From Gnetum montanum (lineage: Eukaryota > Streptophyta > Gnetopsida > Gnetales > Gnetaceae): DNA of 64,000 bases. A program made the position numbers and the translations under genes. Each line of letters opens with the position of its first letter. Position 1 is the first letter of the stretch. Shown here piece by piece: positions 1 through 10,984 of this stretch. Under the pieces are notes generated by a model. It was not told the DNA's origin, searched no databases, and worked only from the letters and a program-made list of their open reading frames with translations. The stretch is from assembly GCA_015680685.1 (NCBI GenBank), contig MNCI01005261.1:95139-159138 (forward strand), written 5' to 3'.

Positions 1-96
1 GATGTTGCAAAACAAAAACAAGAAAAGTTAAAGAAATTTGTAAAACAAAAACTTAAAAAGGAACTGAGGACCTCAAATGGTTAGTAGAGGTGGCTG

Positions 97-112
97 TCTC
101 CCCCATGACTGA
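97..112 (-). promoter_or_regulatory. Element A post-pol polypurine tag
   Basis: The minus strand reads AGTCATGGGGGAGACAG. It sits where pol ends in P1 (11015-11032) and matches the 3' polypurine tract consensus of this lineage. Its role is not known; an internal plus-strand priming site is one possibility. Confidence 0.5.
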
Positions 113-407
113 GTTGGAAGGAGGAGATCTAAAATAGTGAGCAAGGTTGTCCCTTCTCAGAGGTATTATGTACACTAATCATTCTAAATTCATGAAAGGG
201 TTTGGTCTATTGCACATTGACTAATAATCTCTTATCAAGGCTCTTGTTTGAATTTTTTAGGAATTTTCAACTTCCCCCAGTTGATGTTTTCAAGGTTAAG
301 GCTTGGAAGTTGGTAGCGGACTTGATCTAGTGCATCTATGCTTTCGATGTAAGTGCAAGTTATTCCCTCAGTTAGTTCCATGCATGTTAGTGAGTTTCTC
401 TCTTAAT

Positions 408-900
408 CAGCTATCAACCACTAGGAAATCAGTTGGGTACGATGACCCACACACAATGGTGACAATGTCCTCCACCAGTCCCAAGGGAACAGTGATGGAC
501 TGGTCAACTAGCTCTAGGTGAATATTGCTCTTCCTTAATGGAGGTAGGTTCCAGGCTTTGTATATTTCTTATGATACTAAGTTGACTCTAGAACCTGAGT
601 CCAGAAGAGTTTTTCATGGCTCATTCCCAGTGATTTGGAGATAGATTAGAGGGCTTCCAAGATTAGAGAATTTCTTGGGAAGGTGGCCAACCTTGATCCA
701 GTCAATTACGGCATGTGTTAACATAACCGTATGCGTTGAGCTCAGTGTCTGGTTCGAAGGGAGCTTTGAAGCTTTATTTGATGGGGAGGCATTCAGAGGT
801 TCAACCACTTGTGGTTGTAAGGGCTTGGTTGGACTATTGGTTTTGAAGAAAGGTCTTTTCTTCATACGGTTGTTAGAACCAACAACGGGTTGAGGATTCA
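408..900 (-). pseudogene. Element A aspartic protease, deleted
   Basis: The retropepsin motif LLDSGSRVNLVS is readable on the minus strand around 570-605, followed by a VDQSITVPLGLVEDIVTIVCG stretch that matches the E and P1 proteases. The frame has in-frame stops. After the PTDFLV residues the sequence jumps to what in E lies about 280 bp further on, so the FPIIMGRAW segment is missing. The enzyme would have matured the gag-pol polyprotein in the virus-like particle. It is clearly non-functional. It runs on directly from the gag C-terminus, and no RT follows. Confidence 0.7.
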
Positions 901-3262
901 CAGCCCTTGTGGCATTGCGTTGCTGCAGTTGAGTAGGGAGTTCCCCTTACATTGCTGGAGCGGGTGGTAATGGAGCTATTGGTGTGAGAGCTGCAGATGG
1001 ATTTGAAGGATGGTATGTTTGTGGGTTATCTTCCCTAGGAGAAGGAGTTCTATAATACTTATGAGCTTCGTAGTGATGTTGTAGTGTAACGTGACTAATA
1101 GAGTCACGTGGAGAGATTGGATGTTGCACGTAGTAGCCATATGGGTTAGGTTGTCGGTAGGGGTATTGTTGCCTTGGTGGTGGCATCCCCCATGACTATG
1201 GGTATTGCCACTGTTGATGTTGCTCAACAGGTTGTGGTGGAGTTCCACTTGGATAATATGTTAAATTTTGGTGGAACTTCCTTGGGTTACCTTGGGGATA
1301 AGGTAACCATCGGGGTGCTTGCCATTTATTTAGTCGTGGGTTGAGTGCAGACATCCCAAACTCTTGTAGATGTGAGATTACTGGGCAACATCCCTTAGGA
1401 TGGTCATATTGGCATATCTCGCATCCACCATCATTGTCCGTGTCTAAATCCACAACCTCTTTTGTGATGGCCATTTTTCCCTTACACTTGTTACGTGCAT
1501 TTTCCACTTCTCTCTTTTCATTTTTTTCGCGGTCACTACCTCGCTTCCTAGACTCCTCTACAATTTTAAGAATAGTTTCAAACCTACTATCCAGGGAGTC
1601 CCACATTTGATCTACCTTTGCCAATACTTCTGTTATTAACTTTTGGAGAGGCAAAGTTTTCCTATTCACCATCTCTTCGAGTGGTGACTCTTCTTCCTCC
1701 TCACAAAATCTCACTCCCATTTTTCGGAGGGAAGGATCTCGGTTATATTCTTCCGCACTTTCTCTCTTTCGTAGCTCACCTTCTTCTTTGGCTACTTGCT
1801 CTAGAAATCTATGAATTTGATGAGACCTAAGCTCTAATAACCTTCCTTGGCCATATGTCCCAAGGGTTCTTCTTGTTTCATGCCTAAGTTCATCCACAAG
1901 ATGGCATAGTTAATCCCACTGCGAATAACCATGGCTAGGGCAACAATGTAACAGTGAGTAATAGTGGCCCATGGCAACATCCAAGGGTTCATGATTTCCT
2001 TACTTCCATCCTTGGATTTGCTTCTGTAGGTTAGACACTTGGGAGTACATTTGGTACTTATCATTGAATAGTTCTAACATTGTACTCCACCTCCGAATGG
2101 ATTTTGGTTCTAAGGACCGGTACCAGCTTTCATCTTCTTTCACTAGTGTCCTTGGGAACAACTTCAGTTTTTGCCACTTGTTTTCTATGTTTTGAAAGGC
2201 ACATGCATTGTGGAATGCTTGTAAATGATTTTGAGGATCACCGTTGTATTGCTCTTCAAATCGTGGGATTTTGTTCATGTCTAACCTCTTGATCCTATTG
2301 TCCTTTTGGTGCCTTGTTGGAACTTTTACGGCCTCCATTATATCTAGCATGCTTCTAGTTGCAAGTAGGGGTTCTTCATGATCGTCTCGTTTAAAGCATA
2401 TATGGTGTCTACATGGTTCCCTACTCTCCCTTCTTCTATGCCTTGATTCCTTAGAGTGCCCTCATCCTCATTCTTGACTATCTTATCAATGTTTTTCACT
2501 TTGTTCTCCCTTATCCTCACGATTGGTTTCCTTATGACTGTGTCTGGACACTGAAGGAGAGGGTGAAGATGACAATGAAGGTAAAGAAGAAGGAGAACCA
2601 TCACCATGATGGTGTTTTCTACCTTCTCTTTGGTGGTCTTGGCCTTGATCGTGATCATGATTAGAACGTCCATCCTTATTGTGTGTTCATGTTCCCTCGT
2701 TAAACACTTCATGTTCATGGGTATCAAAATCAGGGTTGTGAATAGTGGAGTGAAGGTTATGATACACCACCTATTGACTAGTGTTAGAAGGAGGAACATC
2801 GTTTCATGGGGAACCTATTGAAGCAGGTTCACCATTCTCAATTTTGCTCAAAATGTGTAGAGCATCATGGGGCCATTTAGCCTTCAAGGATGTATGGTAT
2901 CTCTCTTGTCGCAAGTTCCTTTGATGTTGCACTTCTGTGGGATGATAGTCCCCTGTGTCATGATCACATGCAATGTATTCTACATATAAAAGTGGCATGC
3001 CTATTCATGTGAGAGCACAAAGGAGCATGTTGGGGACTGATCAGTCTGAAGGCAACACTATGTTACCCTCCAAGTCTCTCCAATGCAATTGTTCATCTTG
3101 GTGGAGAATAAAGGTGAAATCGGGTACATACTCATCGGGATGAGTATATACCACACGAAACTATTGAGGAATTGGCGAATCTTAGTTATGTGTATTATGC
3201 CGCCGAATGCTTGTTGTGTTAGTCCTAGGTGGTGAAGTGCTCTTATGCGAAGAAGAAGACAT
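901..3262 (-). pseudogene. gag: Element A gag polyprotein
   Basis: Gag is the capsid/nucleocapsid protein of the retrotransposon particle. The start is the ATG at 3262 (MSSSSHKST), chosen because E has the same start. A shared N-terminal motif VVYTHPDEYVPDF follows. The retrotransposon-gag core lies at about 2000-2350 (HLQAFHNACAFQN, WYRSLEPKSIRRWSTM, LFNDKYQ). Next come a basic/acidic region at 1400-1900 and a CX2CX3HX4C zinc knuckle (CEICQYDHPKGCC) near 1395-1440. The C-terminal part is rich in Pro, Tyr and Gln. Several stops and frameshifts break it, so it is a pseudogene. The layout matches gag in P1 and E. Confidence 0.8.
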
Positions 3263-3388
3263 CTTGTCTTGTTTGGTGTGCAATGTACCATTTTCTTGTC
3301 TTTCTTTGATTAACCCTAAGGGTTCATTCTAACGTTCCAATGATATGAATGATTTCCTATGTTCTACGCAGTGCACAAAAAACTAACT

Positions 3389-3406
3389 CCTTGGCAATAG
3401 TGCCAA
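3389..3406 (-). promoter_or_regulatory. Primer binding site, tRNA-Asp type (element A)
   Basis: The minus strand reads TTGGCACTATTGCCAAGG directly next to the LTR. This is a decayed form of TGGCGCCGTTGCCGGGG, the complement of the plant tRNA-Asp(GTC) 3' end. It fixes the element as minus-strand and this LTR as its 5' LTR. Confidence 0.75.
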
Positions 3407-4214
3407 TGATGAGTGGTGAGGTACCCCTACACTCAACCAATATGAATACGAGCATTGCACACACGATCTAGTCAAACTCCAAGGACTAAGTGCTTATGCA
3501 CCTTAATGGAACACTCAGGGTTAATCAATCGTTGTCTTCCAAAAATTACTTGTATTGTCATGATTGTATGGTTAAGTAAGCTTGAGGTACATGATTTTTA
3601 TAACTTTTATATTTTTTATGTCTTCTACTAATAAAGGAGAGGGAGAGAGAGCTAAGTGGCTAACTTACATTAACTATTCATTAACTAGTTTCTAAATGTT
3701 CCTAACACCAGTATCTGTTCCCACTTGCCATACACATCCTGAACTAGTGCAATGTTGTTGGGATTACCAAACGCTAATTGTTACTGGGTTACCAAGCGCT
3801 ACACACATGCTCGAAGCAGTCGTATTGATTGTATTTAACTAAGGGGGTTGAAGGTTGAGAGAGATATTAATAAACTAGAAAAGAATTAACCAATAATTAA
3901 CTAGTAATTAGCTTAATCTGTATGCTGCAAGGCTTATCATAAAGTTCGTCTTTATTGCTGTACACAAAATTGTGCTTAGGTACAAATTGCTCGAATAAAG
4001 ATCCGTTCACTTTATGACTCATACTGCAGGCACACAAAAATAATTCTAACTCTGGAATAACAAAACTGCAAGAATCTGGCTAAGGGTCTAAGTCTAACTT
4101 CCTTGGAACCAAGGGCACGCCGCTTATTTATAGAAGATGAGGTAGGATGCGATATCGCGTATGCAATATCACGTGGCAGATGTGATATCACGTACACGAT
4201 ATCGTGGATCATCA
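3407..4214 (-). repeat. 5' LTR of element A
   Basis: On the minus strand the LTR begins TGATGATCCACG and ends ACCACTCATCA, so it has TG...CA ends. A TATA box (TATAAATA) is at 4125-4132 on the minus strand. Upstream of it, at 4148-4208, are decayed copies of the GATATCGCGTACGCGATATC palindrome. The LTR is 808 bp long and its terminal sequences match the LTRs of B, C and E. Confidence 0.85.
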
Positions 4215-4586
4215 CTAAGCAATAGGCACTTGGTAACCTAGTAGCGTTAGAGCAAGTTTAGGATGTGAATGGAAAGTGGGCTCAGATGCTTATGTTAGGA
4301 TAGCTAGATTAAAGTACTAGATAGTTAAGTAGTTGATCCTTAATTAATCCTCTTATTTTTCATTTAGATTAAATAAAATAAAATATAAATATAAATATAA
4401 ATCATGTGCATTAGCTTACACTTGCACTTACACAAGTGAAGCCAAGAAGACAACAATCACATCCCTAAGTCATTGTCTTTGCTCATTGATGCATTTAGGA
4501 ACTAAAGTCCATAGAATTCAACTAGATCACTAGTGTAATGCTTGTGATTCATATGGTTGGGTGTAGGGACTACCTGTTGCTCATCA
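4215..4586 (+). repeat. P1 5' LTR, right part
   Basis: This stretch aligns with 16517-16892, the end of the 3' LTR. Shared landmarks include GGCACTTGGTAACCT, an ATAAATATAAATATAAAT run and the terminal GCTCATCA. The left half of the LTR lies on the other side of element A, outside the window. Confidence 0.85.
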
Positions 4587-4587
4587 T

Positions 4588-4606
4588 TAGCATCATTGCC
4601 AAGGAT
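4588..4606 (+). promoter_or_regulatory. P1 primer binding site, tRNA-Asp type
   Basis: TAGCATCATTGCCAAGGAT follows the LTR end by one base. It is a G-to-A and C-to-T decayed version of the tRNA-Asp(GTC) primer site. Confidence 0.65.
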
Positions 4607-4718
4607 TTTAGTTAGCTAAGGATGCTACATAGGAAAGATAGTAAAAACATCTAATAAAGTTGTAAAGGAAACTAATGCTAAACTATTAAGATAAATAGCA
4701 ATAACAAACACTTATTAT

Positions 4719-7180
4719 TTATGAAGAATCACTAATATAGCTTCTTCTTGCAGGGAAAATTCTTCACCACCATTTGTAAGTAGATCCAATCAAAGAAAAT
4801 AAGGCCAAAAGACACAAGTGCCCCAATAGTTTAAAGTTGTCTATACTCATTCGGATGCTTAAACTCCAAATTTCACCTTCATCCTACATCAGGACAAGTA
4901 GTTGCAATGGAGGGACATGGAAGGTGACATCATGTTACCTCCTGACCAATCTGTTCATGTAATGCTATTGAACAATCTCATCAAATTTGGCATTGTTAAA
5001 CTAAACACAGAGTATGAGGTTCAAGACCATGCTTATTAGAATTATCATCCCATAGAGGTCAAACAAAACAAAGATTGGAAAATGAATGCTTGATATGAGG
5101 CTTCAAAAGACAAAAGGCTTCCTAACCACTTATTTCTACAAACCCACAAAGAAGACAAGGACTTCTTTTTGGGTGCCTCCCAATACATAGATTCTCCTCC
5201 TCTCTTTGATGGGGAGACCCTTAACTAATGGTTGTAGTTAACTGTGGACAACCTTGGTAACAGGAAGAACATGTCTCAAGATTAAGGGGTCTCGAAAGAT
5301 GGTATCCACAACCATTCATCTAGAGGCAGGAACAATGACAGGCACTAGGAGAAAGATAAACATGGTGATCAAGGTAGGGACTGAAGAAGAGAAGACAGTA
5401 GAAATCATTTTGGTGTTGATTCTCCTTCCTCTTTGCCTTCATCATCATCCTCATTATCTTCCTCCTCCAACTTCAATAGGAGAAGTAGGGGCTAGGACCA
5501 TGGAATAAGTAGTAGAGATCATGATGGTGATGAATGGTAGGATAAGGATAATCATAGATCCCACTGGGATAATAGGGACCAGGGGCATGAGTAGTAATAG
5601 GGGGATGAGTGTCACCGAGAACAAAGGCACAATAGGACTCATCGTAAGCATCATAGTCATAACATGGGTTATAGAGACCATTATGACCATGATGAACCCC
5701 TGCTAGCTACTAGAAACATGCTAAATATTTCAAAGGCCATTAGAATTCCCACTAGGAACTTGAAGGATAGCTACATTAAATGGCTAGATATGAACAATAT
5801 CTCGAGGTTTGAGGGGGATATAATTCAGATCCACATAATCATTTACAAGTATTTCATGATGCCTGTGCCTTGCAAAATGTGGAGAATGAATGGAAAAATC
5901 TAAAACTATTTCCAAGAATACTCATAAAGGAAGTAAAAATCTAGTATTGATCCTTGGAACTAGAATTTATTTAGCAATGGAGTATGATGTTGAAGCTATT
6001 CAATGATAAATACCAAACGTACTCTAGAGTGTCTAGTCTGAGGAGGCAAATCCAAGGGTGGAAAAAAGGTACTCATGAGTCCTTGGATGTGACCATGGGC
6101 AAGTATTACTCTTTGTTGCATAAATGCCCAAGCCATAAATACTCTCAATGGGAACAACTACCCCATATCATAGATGGACTCAAAATTGAATCAAGGAGAA
6201 TACTTGGGGTCTATGCCCAAGGGAGACCCTCTAAGTTAAGGGCCCATCAAATTCAAAGGCTCATTGAGCAAGTGGCCAAAGAAGAAGAAGAATTAAAAAA
6301 ATGAGAAAGTGCAAAAGAATACAACAAAGACCCATTCATTCGCAAGAGGGAGGTCTATTTCTATGAGAAGGAGGAAGAGGCACCACTTGATGAAGTGGTG
6401 TAGAAGAAAACCTTGCCGATCCAAAAATCTATTATAGAAATATCAGTTAATATTGACAAGATGTGGAACTCCTTGGATGAAAAGTTTCAAAATACTTTGA
6501 TGAATGTAGAGATCAAGGAGGCAGTGGTTGTGAATGAAAGAAGAAAAAGGAGGCTGAATGTGAATATCATAAAAATAAGGGAAAATTTGTAATAGTATAG
6601 GAAGTTGTGGGTTCAAAATCTAATAATGAGAGGTATGACATCTACCAATATGAACATCCCAAGGGATGTTGCCCTATATTGTCACACCTACAAGAATCTA
6701 GGATGTATTCTTTAAATCCTAGATTGGCAAAATAGCAAGCACCTAGGAGGTTGCCTTACCCACAAGACAACTATTACCAGTAATTCCACCAAGCTTACTA
6801 TCCAAGTGGAGTGCTACCTAAACCTAAAGAGTAGTATCAATAGTGACAACATCCAAAGTTGTGGGAGATGCCACCTCCCAAGCAATAGTACCCTTATCAC
6901 CAACCTAATCCTTATGGGTACTATGTTTAGTAACCATTCTCTCCATGTGACTCTTTTGGTCATGCTTCCTTCCCATACCACTACTATCCTTCTGAATACT
7001 ATAGAGAGCCTTCTCCAAGGGGGGAGTCCCCATTTCCTTACTATCCTTCTCAACATCCATCCACTCCTGCATGACCATCATTGACTCCTCTACCACCTAA
7101 TCTAGCCATGTAGGGTGAAATAATTGCTTAGCCACAACAAAGAAATGCTATGAGGGTAGTAAACTTATAGCCAGCTCCTT
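4719..7180 (+). pseudogene. gag: P1 gag polyprotein
   Basis: The region aligns with gag of A and E throughout. It shows the VVYTH N-terminal motif near 4840, a Pro/Ser-rich linker at 5250-5540, and the retrotransposon-gag core at about 5720-6310 (LFNDKYQTYSRVSSLRRQIQGW, HIIDGLK, LGVYAQGRPSKLRAHQIQ). A degenerate zinc knuckle (YDIYQYEHPKGCCP, first two Cys partly lost) is near 6630-6680. The C-terminal Pro/Tyr/Gln-rich part runs to about 7180. The start is uncertain because the expected ATG is damaged; 4719 is the nearest upstream ATG in a plausible position. Many in-frame stops make it a pseudogene. Confidence 0.75.
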
Positions 7181-7869
7181 AGCCAAGTAATTTTGAATCC
7201 AAGCCCTGTAAGAGATCATTCTTTAGAACCAATAGTCCCACCAAGCCCTCACAAACACCTATGGCTATTAACCCTACTACTTCAACCTTTGAAATTTCCA
7301 TCAAGAAACCTTTAAACCAAAGTGCTCCTAAATTACACACTATCATGTTGACCCATGTGGTCATAGATTAGATCAAGGCCAGCCATCTTTCTAGGAAGAG
7401 ATCTAATCCTGGGAGTCCTCTTATTTATTTGTAGATCACCAGAAATGAACCATGTAAAGCTCTTTTGGATTTAGGTTCTAGTGTTAACTTGACTTCGTAA
7501 GAAATGTACAAAGCCTAGATCCTTCCTCCATTGAAAAAGAGTATCATATTAGAGTTGGCAGACCAATCTATTACTGTTCCTTTAGAATTGATGGAGGATA
7601 TTATGACCATAGTTTGTGGATGGTTATATCTTGCTAATTTTCTATTGATCCATGTGGAAAATAGCAAAGGGAACTTCCCTATCATCATGGGAAGAGCATG
7701 GCTAAGCACCATAGATGCAAGGTTGAGGATTAGAATCCTTTCCTTGAAGATTTTCAAGAAAAATGAATTTGGAAAAATTGAGAAGAAGAGAGTTCCATGC
7801 ATCGTGTATAGTTACATAGAGTGCCACTACATGAAAAAACTATTGACTATCAAAGGCACATCACTTTAG
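7180..7869 (+). pseudogene. P1 aspartic protease
   Basis: The segment follows gag without a clear gap. It contains ALLDLGSSVNLTS near 7462-7500, a retropepsin active site in which the usual Ser/Thr after the catalytic Asp is Leu. The ADQSITVPLELMEDI and FPIIMGRAWLSTIDA blocks follow in an open stretch at 7531-7869. The same segments in E are collinear. Stops upstream of 7531 break it. It would have processed the polyprotein. Confidence 0.7.
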
Positions 7870-8239
7870 GCATGTAGTCAGTGTGCAAAGATCATAGAGA
7901 TTTAAAGGTGCCTATACATAGTAGCTAGTAAATAGAAGGACACTTGGTGGCTAACAATCAAAAGTAAGATTGGATTAATAATATGTATGGAACTAGCTAA
8001 GAGCCTCACAAGTTCCTATGTTTAAGGCATGGATAAGTTGGAGCAACTCCATTGCCAACTCTCTGAGGCACAAAGTGAGATTGATTAGGAAGAGTTAGAG
8101 ATCCCCAAAACTTTCAAGCAATAGCCCCTTGAATTAAAGGCTCTATCAGTAGGAATGGAGTATGCATTTCTAAATAATGGCAAGGTAATCATTATCAATG
8201 CCACACTTGCTTCTACATAGAAAAAGAAATTTTTGGAAG

Positions 8240-8960
8240 TTGTGAATAAATGGCCAACCACCTTTTCCTAGTCATATCATGAATTAACATGAATTGATCC
8301 AAGGATATGTTAGCATAGAATTTATACAGACTCCTCCATCTAACTAAAGAGATAACTACAAAGACACTTAAACTCAAAACTTAAGAAAATTGTCAAAGAG
8401 GAGATTGAACAACTCCTCAAGGCTGGGTTCATTTATCCAATTGTGGATAGTGAATGGATTAGCCTACTTGTTATTGTATCCAAGAAATAAGGAAAATGGA
8501 GAATCTATATAGACTTCAGGCTATTGAATATGGCAACTTACAAAGATCATTTCCCATTTCCATTTATGGACCAAGTGCTAGATACCATTGTGGAGCATTG
8601 TTACTACATCTTTATCAATGGTTATAGTGCCTATAACCAAATTCATATCGTACCAGAGGATCAAGCCAAGACAATGTTCATAAGTCCTTGGCAAACTTTT
8701 GCATATCAAAAGATTCTCTTTGGCCTATGTAATGCTCCCACAACATTTTAACGATTGATCCTTAGCATCTTTTAGCGACAAATCGATAGCATAGTAGAAG
8801 TCTTCATGGATTACTTCTTCACCTTTGGGCTACATTTAAGCAAGCATTGTACCACCTTGAGCAAGTTCTCAAAAGGTATGTGGAGACTAACCTTAAGCTC
8901 AACTGGTAGAAGAGCCACCTCATAATGCAAGAGCACATTGTCTTGGAGCATCGAATTTCA
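8240..8960 (+). pseudogene. P1 reverse transcriptase
   Basis: The RT fingers and palm are readable: KKIVKEEIEQLLKAGFIYPI, then YIDFRLLNMATYKDHFPFPF, FINGYSAYNQI, FGLCNAPTTF and VEVFMDYFFTFG. In related elements the first catalytic Asp lies in LDGYSGYNQI and here it is Asn. The usual DDF box is read here as DYF. The enzyme copied element RNA into DNA. Stops are frequent and the copy is dead. It is followed by RNase H in the expected order. Confidence 0.8.
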
Positions 8961-8999
8961 AACAAAGGGATCGAGGTAAATCCAAAAAAAATAAGGATC

Positions 9000-9640
9000 A
9001 TCCAAGAAATAATTAGACAACTTAAAATAGTGAAGGATATGAGGTAATTCCATGGTCACACTGGTTATTATTGATTCTTTATTAAAAGCTTCTCAAAGAT
9101 CATCAAGTCATTGGTAGAACTTACAAAGAAAGATGCATCATTTATCTGGACTAAGGAATGCAAAAATGCATTCCAACAATTGAAGAAAAAACTTGTAGAA
9201 AATCCAATTCTATGAGTGCCATACTAGTCTAGGTCATTCCATATCATAACAGATGCATCCAATTATGCCTTGGGAATCACACTTACACAAATGGATGATC
9301 AAAAACATCCATATTACATCCACTATGCAAGAAGAAGTGTTGTGGATGCACAACTCAACTACACCACCATTGAAAAGGAGATTATGAAAATGATGTATGC
9401 ATTAGAAAAACTTAGGCACTATGTTCTTAGATACCAAGTGTTTATGCACATCGACCACAGTGCTATATGGTTCCTGATAAACAAGCCAATGGTAAGACCC
9501 CATGTCATACGGTGGTTGGTGATCCTTTAGGAGTTTTATTTGATGAAAATTGATTAAAAGGGGACTAAGAATATGGTAGTTGATCACTTGTCTCAGTTGA
9601 GATGGAATAACAAAGAGGATTAGAGCCCATTATCTGATCA
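9000..9640 (+). pseudogene. P1 RNase H domain and connection
   Basis: The connection segment near 9130-9200 shows ECKNAFQQLKKKL. The RNase H domain then reads FHIITDASNYALGITL, YYIHYARRSVVDAQLNYTTI and EKEIMKMMYALEKLRHYVLR. It ends with a TKNMVVDHLSQL block that matches the usual ADxLSRL end of gypsy RNase H. The longest open piece is 9270-9530. This is the ordinary gypsy-type RNase H that follows RT. Confidence 0.8.
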
Positions 9641-9779
9641 ATTTCCTAATGAACTCCTCTTTGCTAGTGCTGTTAATTCTCAAACTCCTAAAGAAACAAA
9701 TTTGTATGAAAACATCCTCTCCTATCTACTGACTCCAGGGTTGCCACAAGAGTGGGATAATGAGAAGCAGCAATAGTTT

Positions 9780-10980
9780 CTTCATCAAGCCAAACACATC
9801 ATGGAGATCAAGGAAAACCTCTAGAGTTGTGCTGATGACCTATTTTGATGTTGTATCCTTGATGTACATCAGCTTTGAGTCCTCCAAGACATCCATGAAG
9901 GCCTTTTTGGAGGCCACTATGCTATGAGGAGGATGGTCATAAAGATCATCATGGCAAGATATTATTGGCCCACGATCTTCTAGGATGCCCATCACTTCTT
10001 CCATTCCTGTGACTAGTGCCAATGTGATGGAGGGATGATCATGTGTATGGAGGGTCTGCAATAATGAATCCAGCCACTAGAGCATTTCAATCTTTGGGGG
10101 ATTGATTTCATGAGGTCCATCAATCCTATGTCAAATGGAAAGGTCTACATCATTGTAGCTATCAACTATTATACCAAATGGGTTAAAGCCACTACCATCA
10201 TCAACTGTTCATCCTCTATGATGGCATGGTTTATACACTAAAATGTTGTCAACAGGTTTGATGTGCCATGAGCACTACTTTTTGATAATGCAACACACTT
10301 TACAAGTATCACTTTTCAAAAGCTCATGTAATGCTTAGGGATTGAACATAAATTAACAACTCCATACCAACCCCATGCCAATGGTTAAGCTAAGATCACC
10401 AATAGGGAAATTACTAAAATACTAACATGAATAGTTAGTAAATGTAGGAAGGACTTGAGAAGAAAACTCAACAATGCTCTTTTAGCTTATCATGTAACAT
10501 GAAAACTTCCTATTAGTTTTTCTCCCTATGAACTAGTGTATAAGAAAATCTCAATGCCTTCCATCCAAGTTGAGCTTTGTACACTTTTAATAGCTTATGA
10601 GCTTGACTTGGACTTAAGTCTAGCCCAAAGAAAAAGACTAATGAATCTCAACATGCTAGAACAGAATAGAGTAGTGGCCCTATCATTAAATGAAATGCAT
10701 AAGGCACATTACAAACATCCTCATGACATTAAGATATGGAAAGTAACGTTCAACTAGGAGATAAGGTACTCTACTGGAACCCCACACATGTACCTCAACA
10801 TACCAAATTTCAAATGCTATGGAAGTATTCTTACATCATAGATGAAACTTTGCATCTAAGGCCATGATGATATACCATCCTAACAACCCAAGTAAGAGAT
10901 TTTTGGTCAACAACCAATAACTTAAACTTTTCCTTACACCAAAAACAACTAGTGGAAAGAATGCCTCAACTGGTGGCCAT
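9780..10980 (+). pseudogene. P1 integrase
   Basis: The zinc-binding HHCC region is near 9870-10030 (IHEGLFGGHYAMRRM, then HSCD and CQ). In the catalytic core WGIDFM carries the first Asp (near 10095) and FDNATHF the second (near 10285). The glutamate position reads ANGxAKITNREI, so Glu appears changed to Lys. An open C-terminal stretch at 10536-10757 contains YKKISMPSIQVELCT, typical of the SPYxLVYGK region. Stops interrupt the frame. The enzyme would have inserted element DNA and made the 5-bp target duplications seen for B, C and E. Confidence 0.75.
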
Positions 10981-10984
10981 GCAT

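Larger units (their letters stand above)
1..4214 (-). mobile_element. Element A: gag-protease LTR retrotransposon, left end off window
   Basis: This is a Ty3/gypsy-type element read on the minus strand. From right to left it has an LTR (3407-4214), a tRNA-Asp-type primer site, a gag pseudogene, a damaged protease and a post-pol purine tag at 97-112. Bases 1-112 match the part of element E that directly follows its protease, so A also appears to lack RT, RNase H and integrase between protease and spacer. The left LTR lies outside the window, so only one copy of the target duplication (CTAAG at 4215-4219) is visible. A lies inside the 5' LTR of P1: the LTR sequence resumes at 4215 and aligns to about 16517 in the P1 3' LTR. 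Confidence 0.85.
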
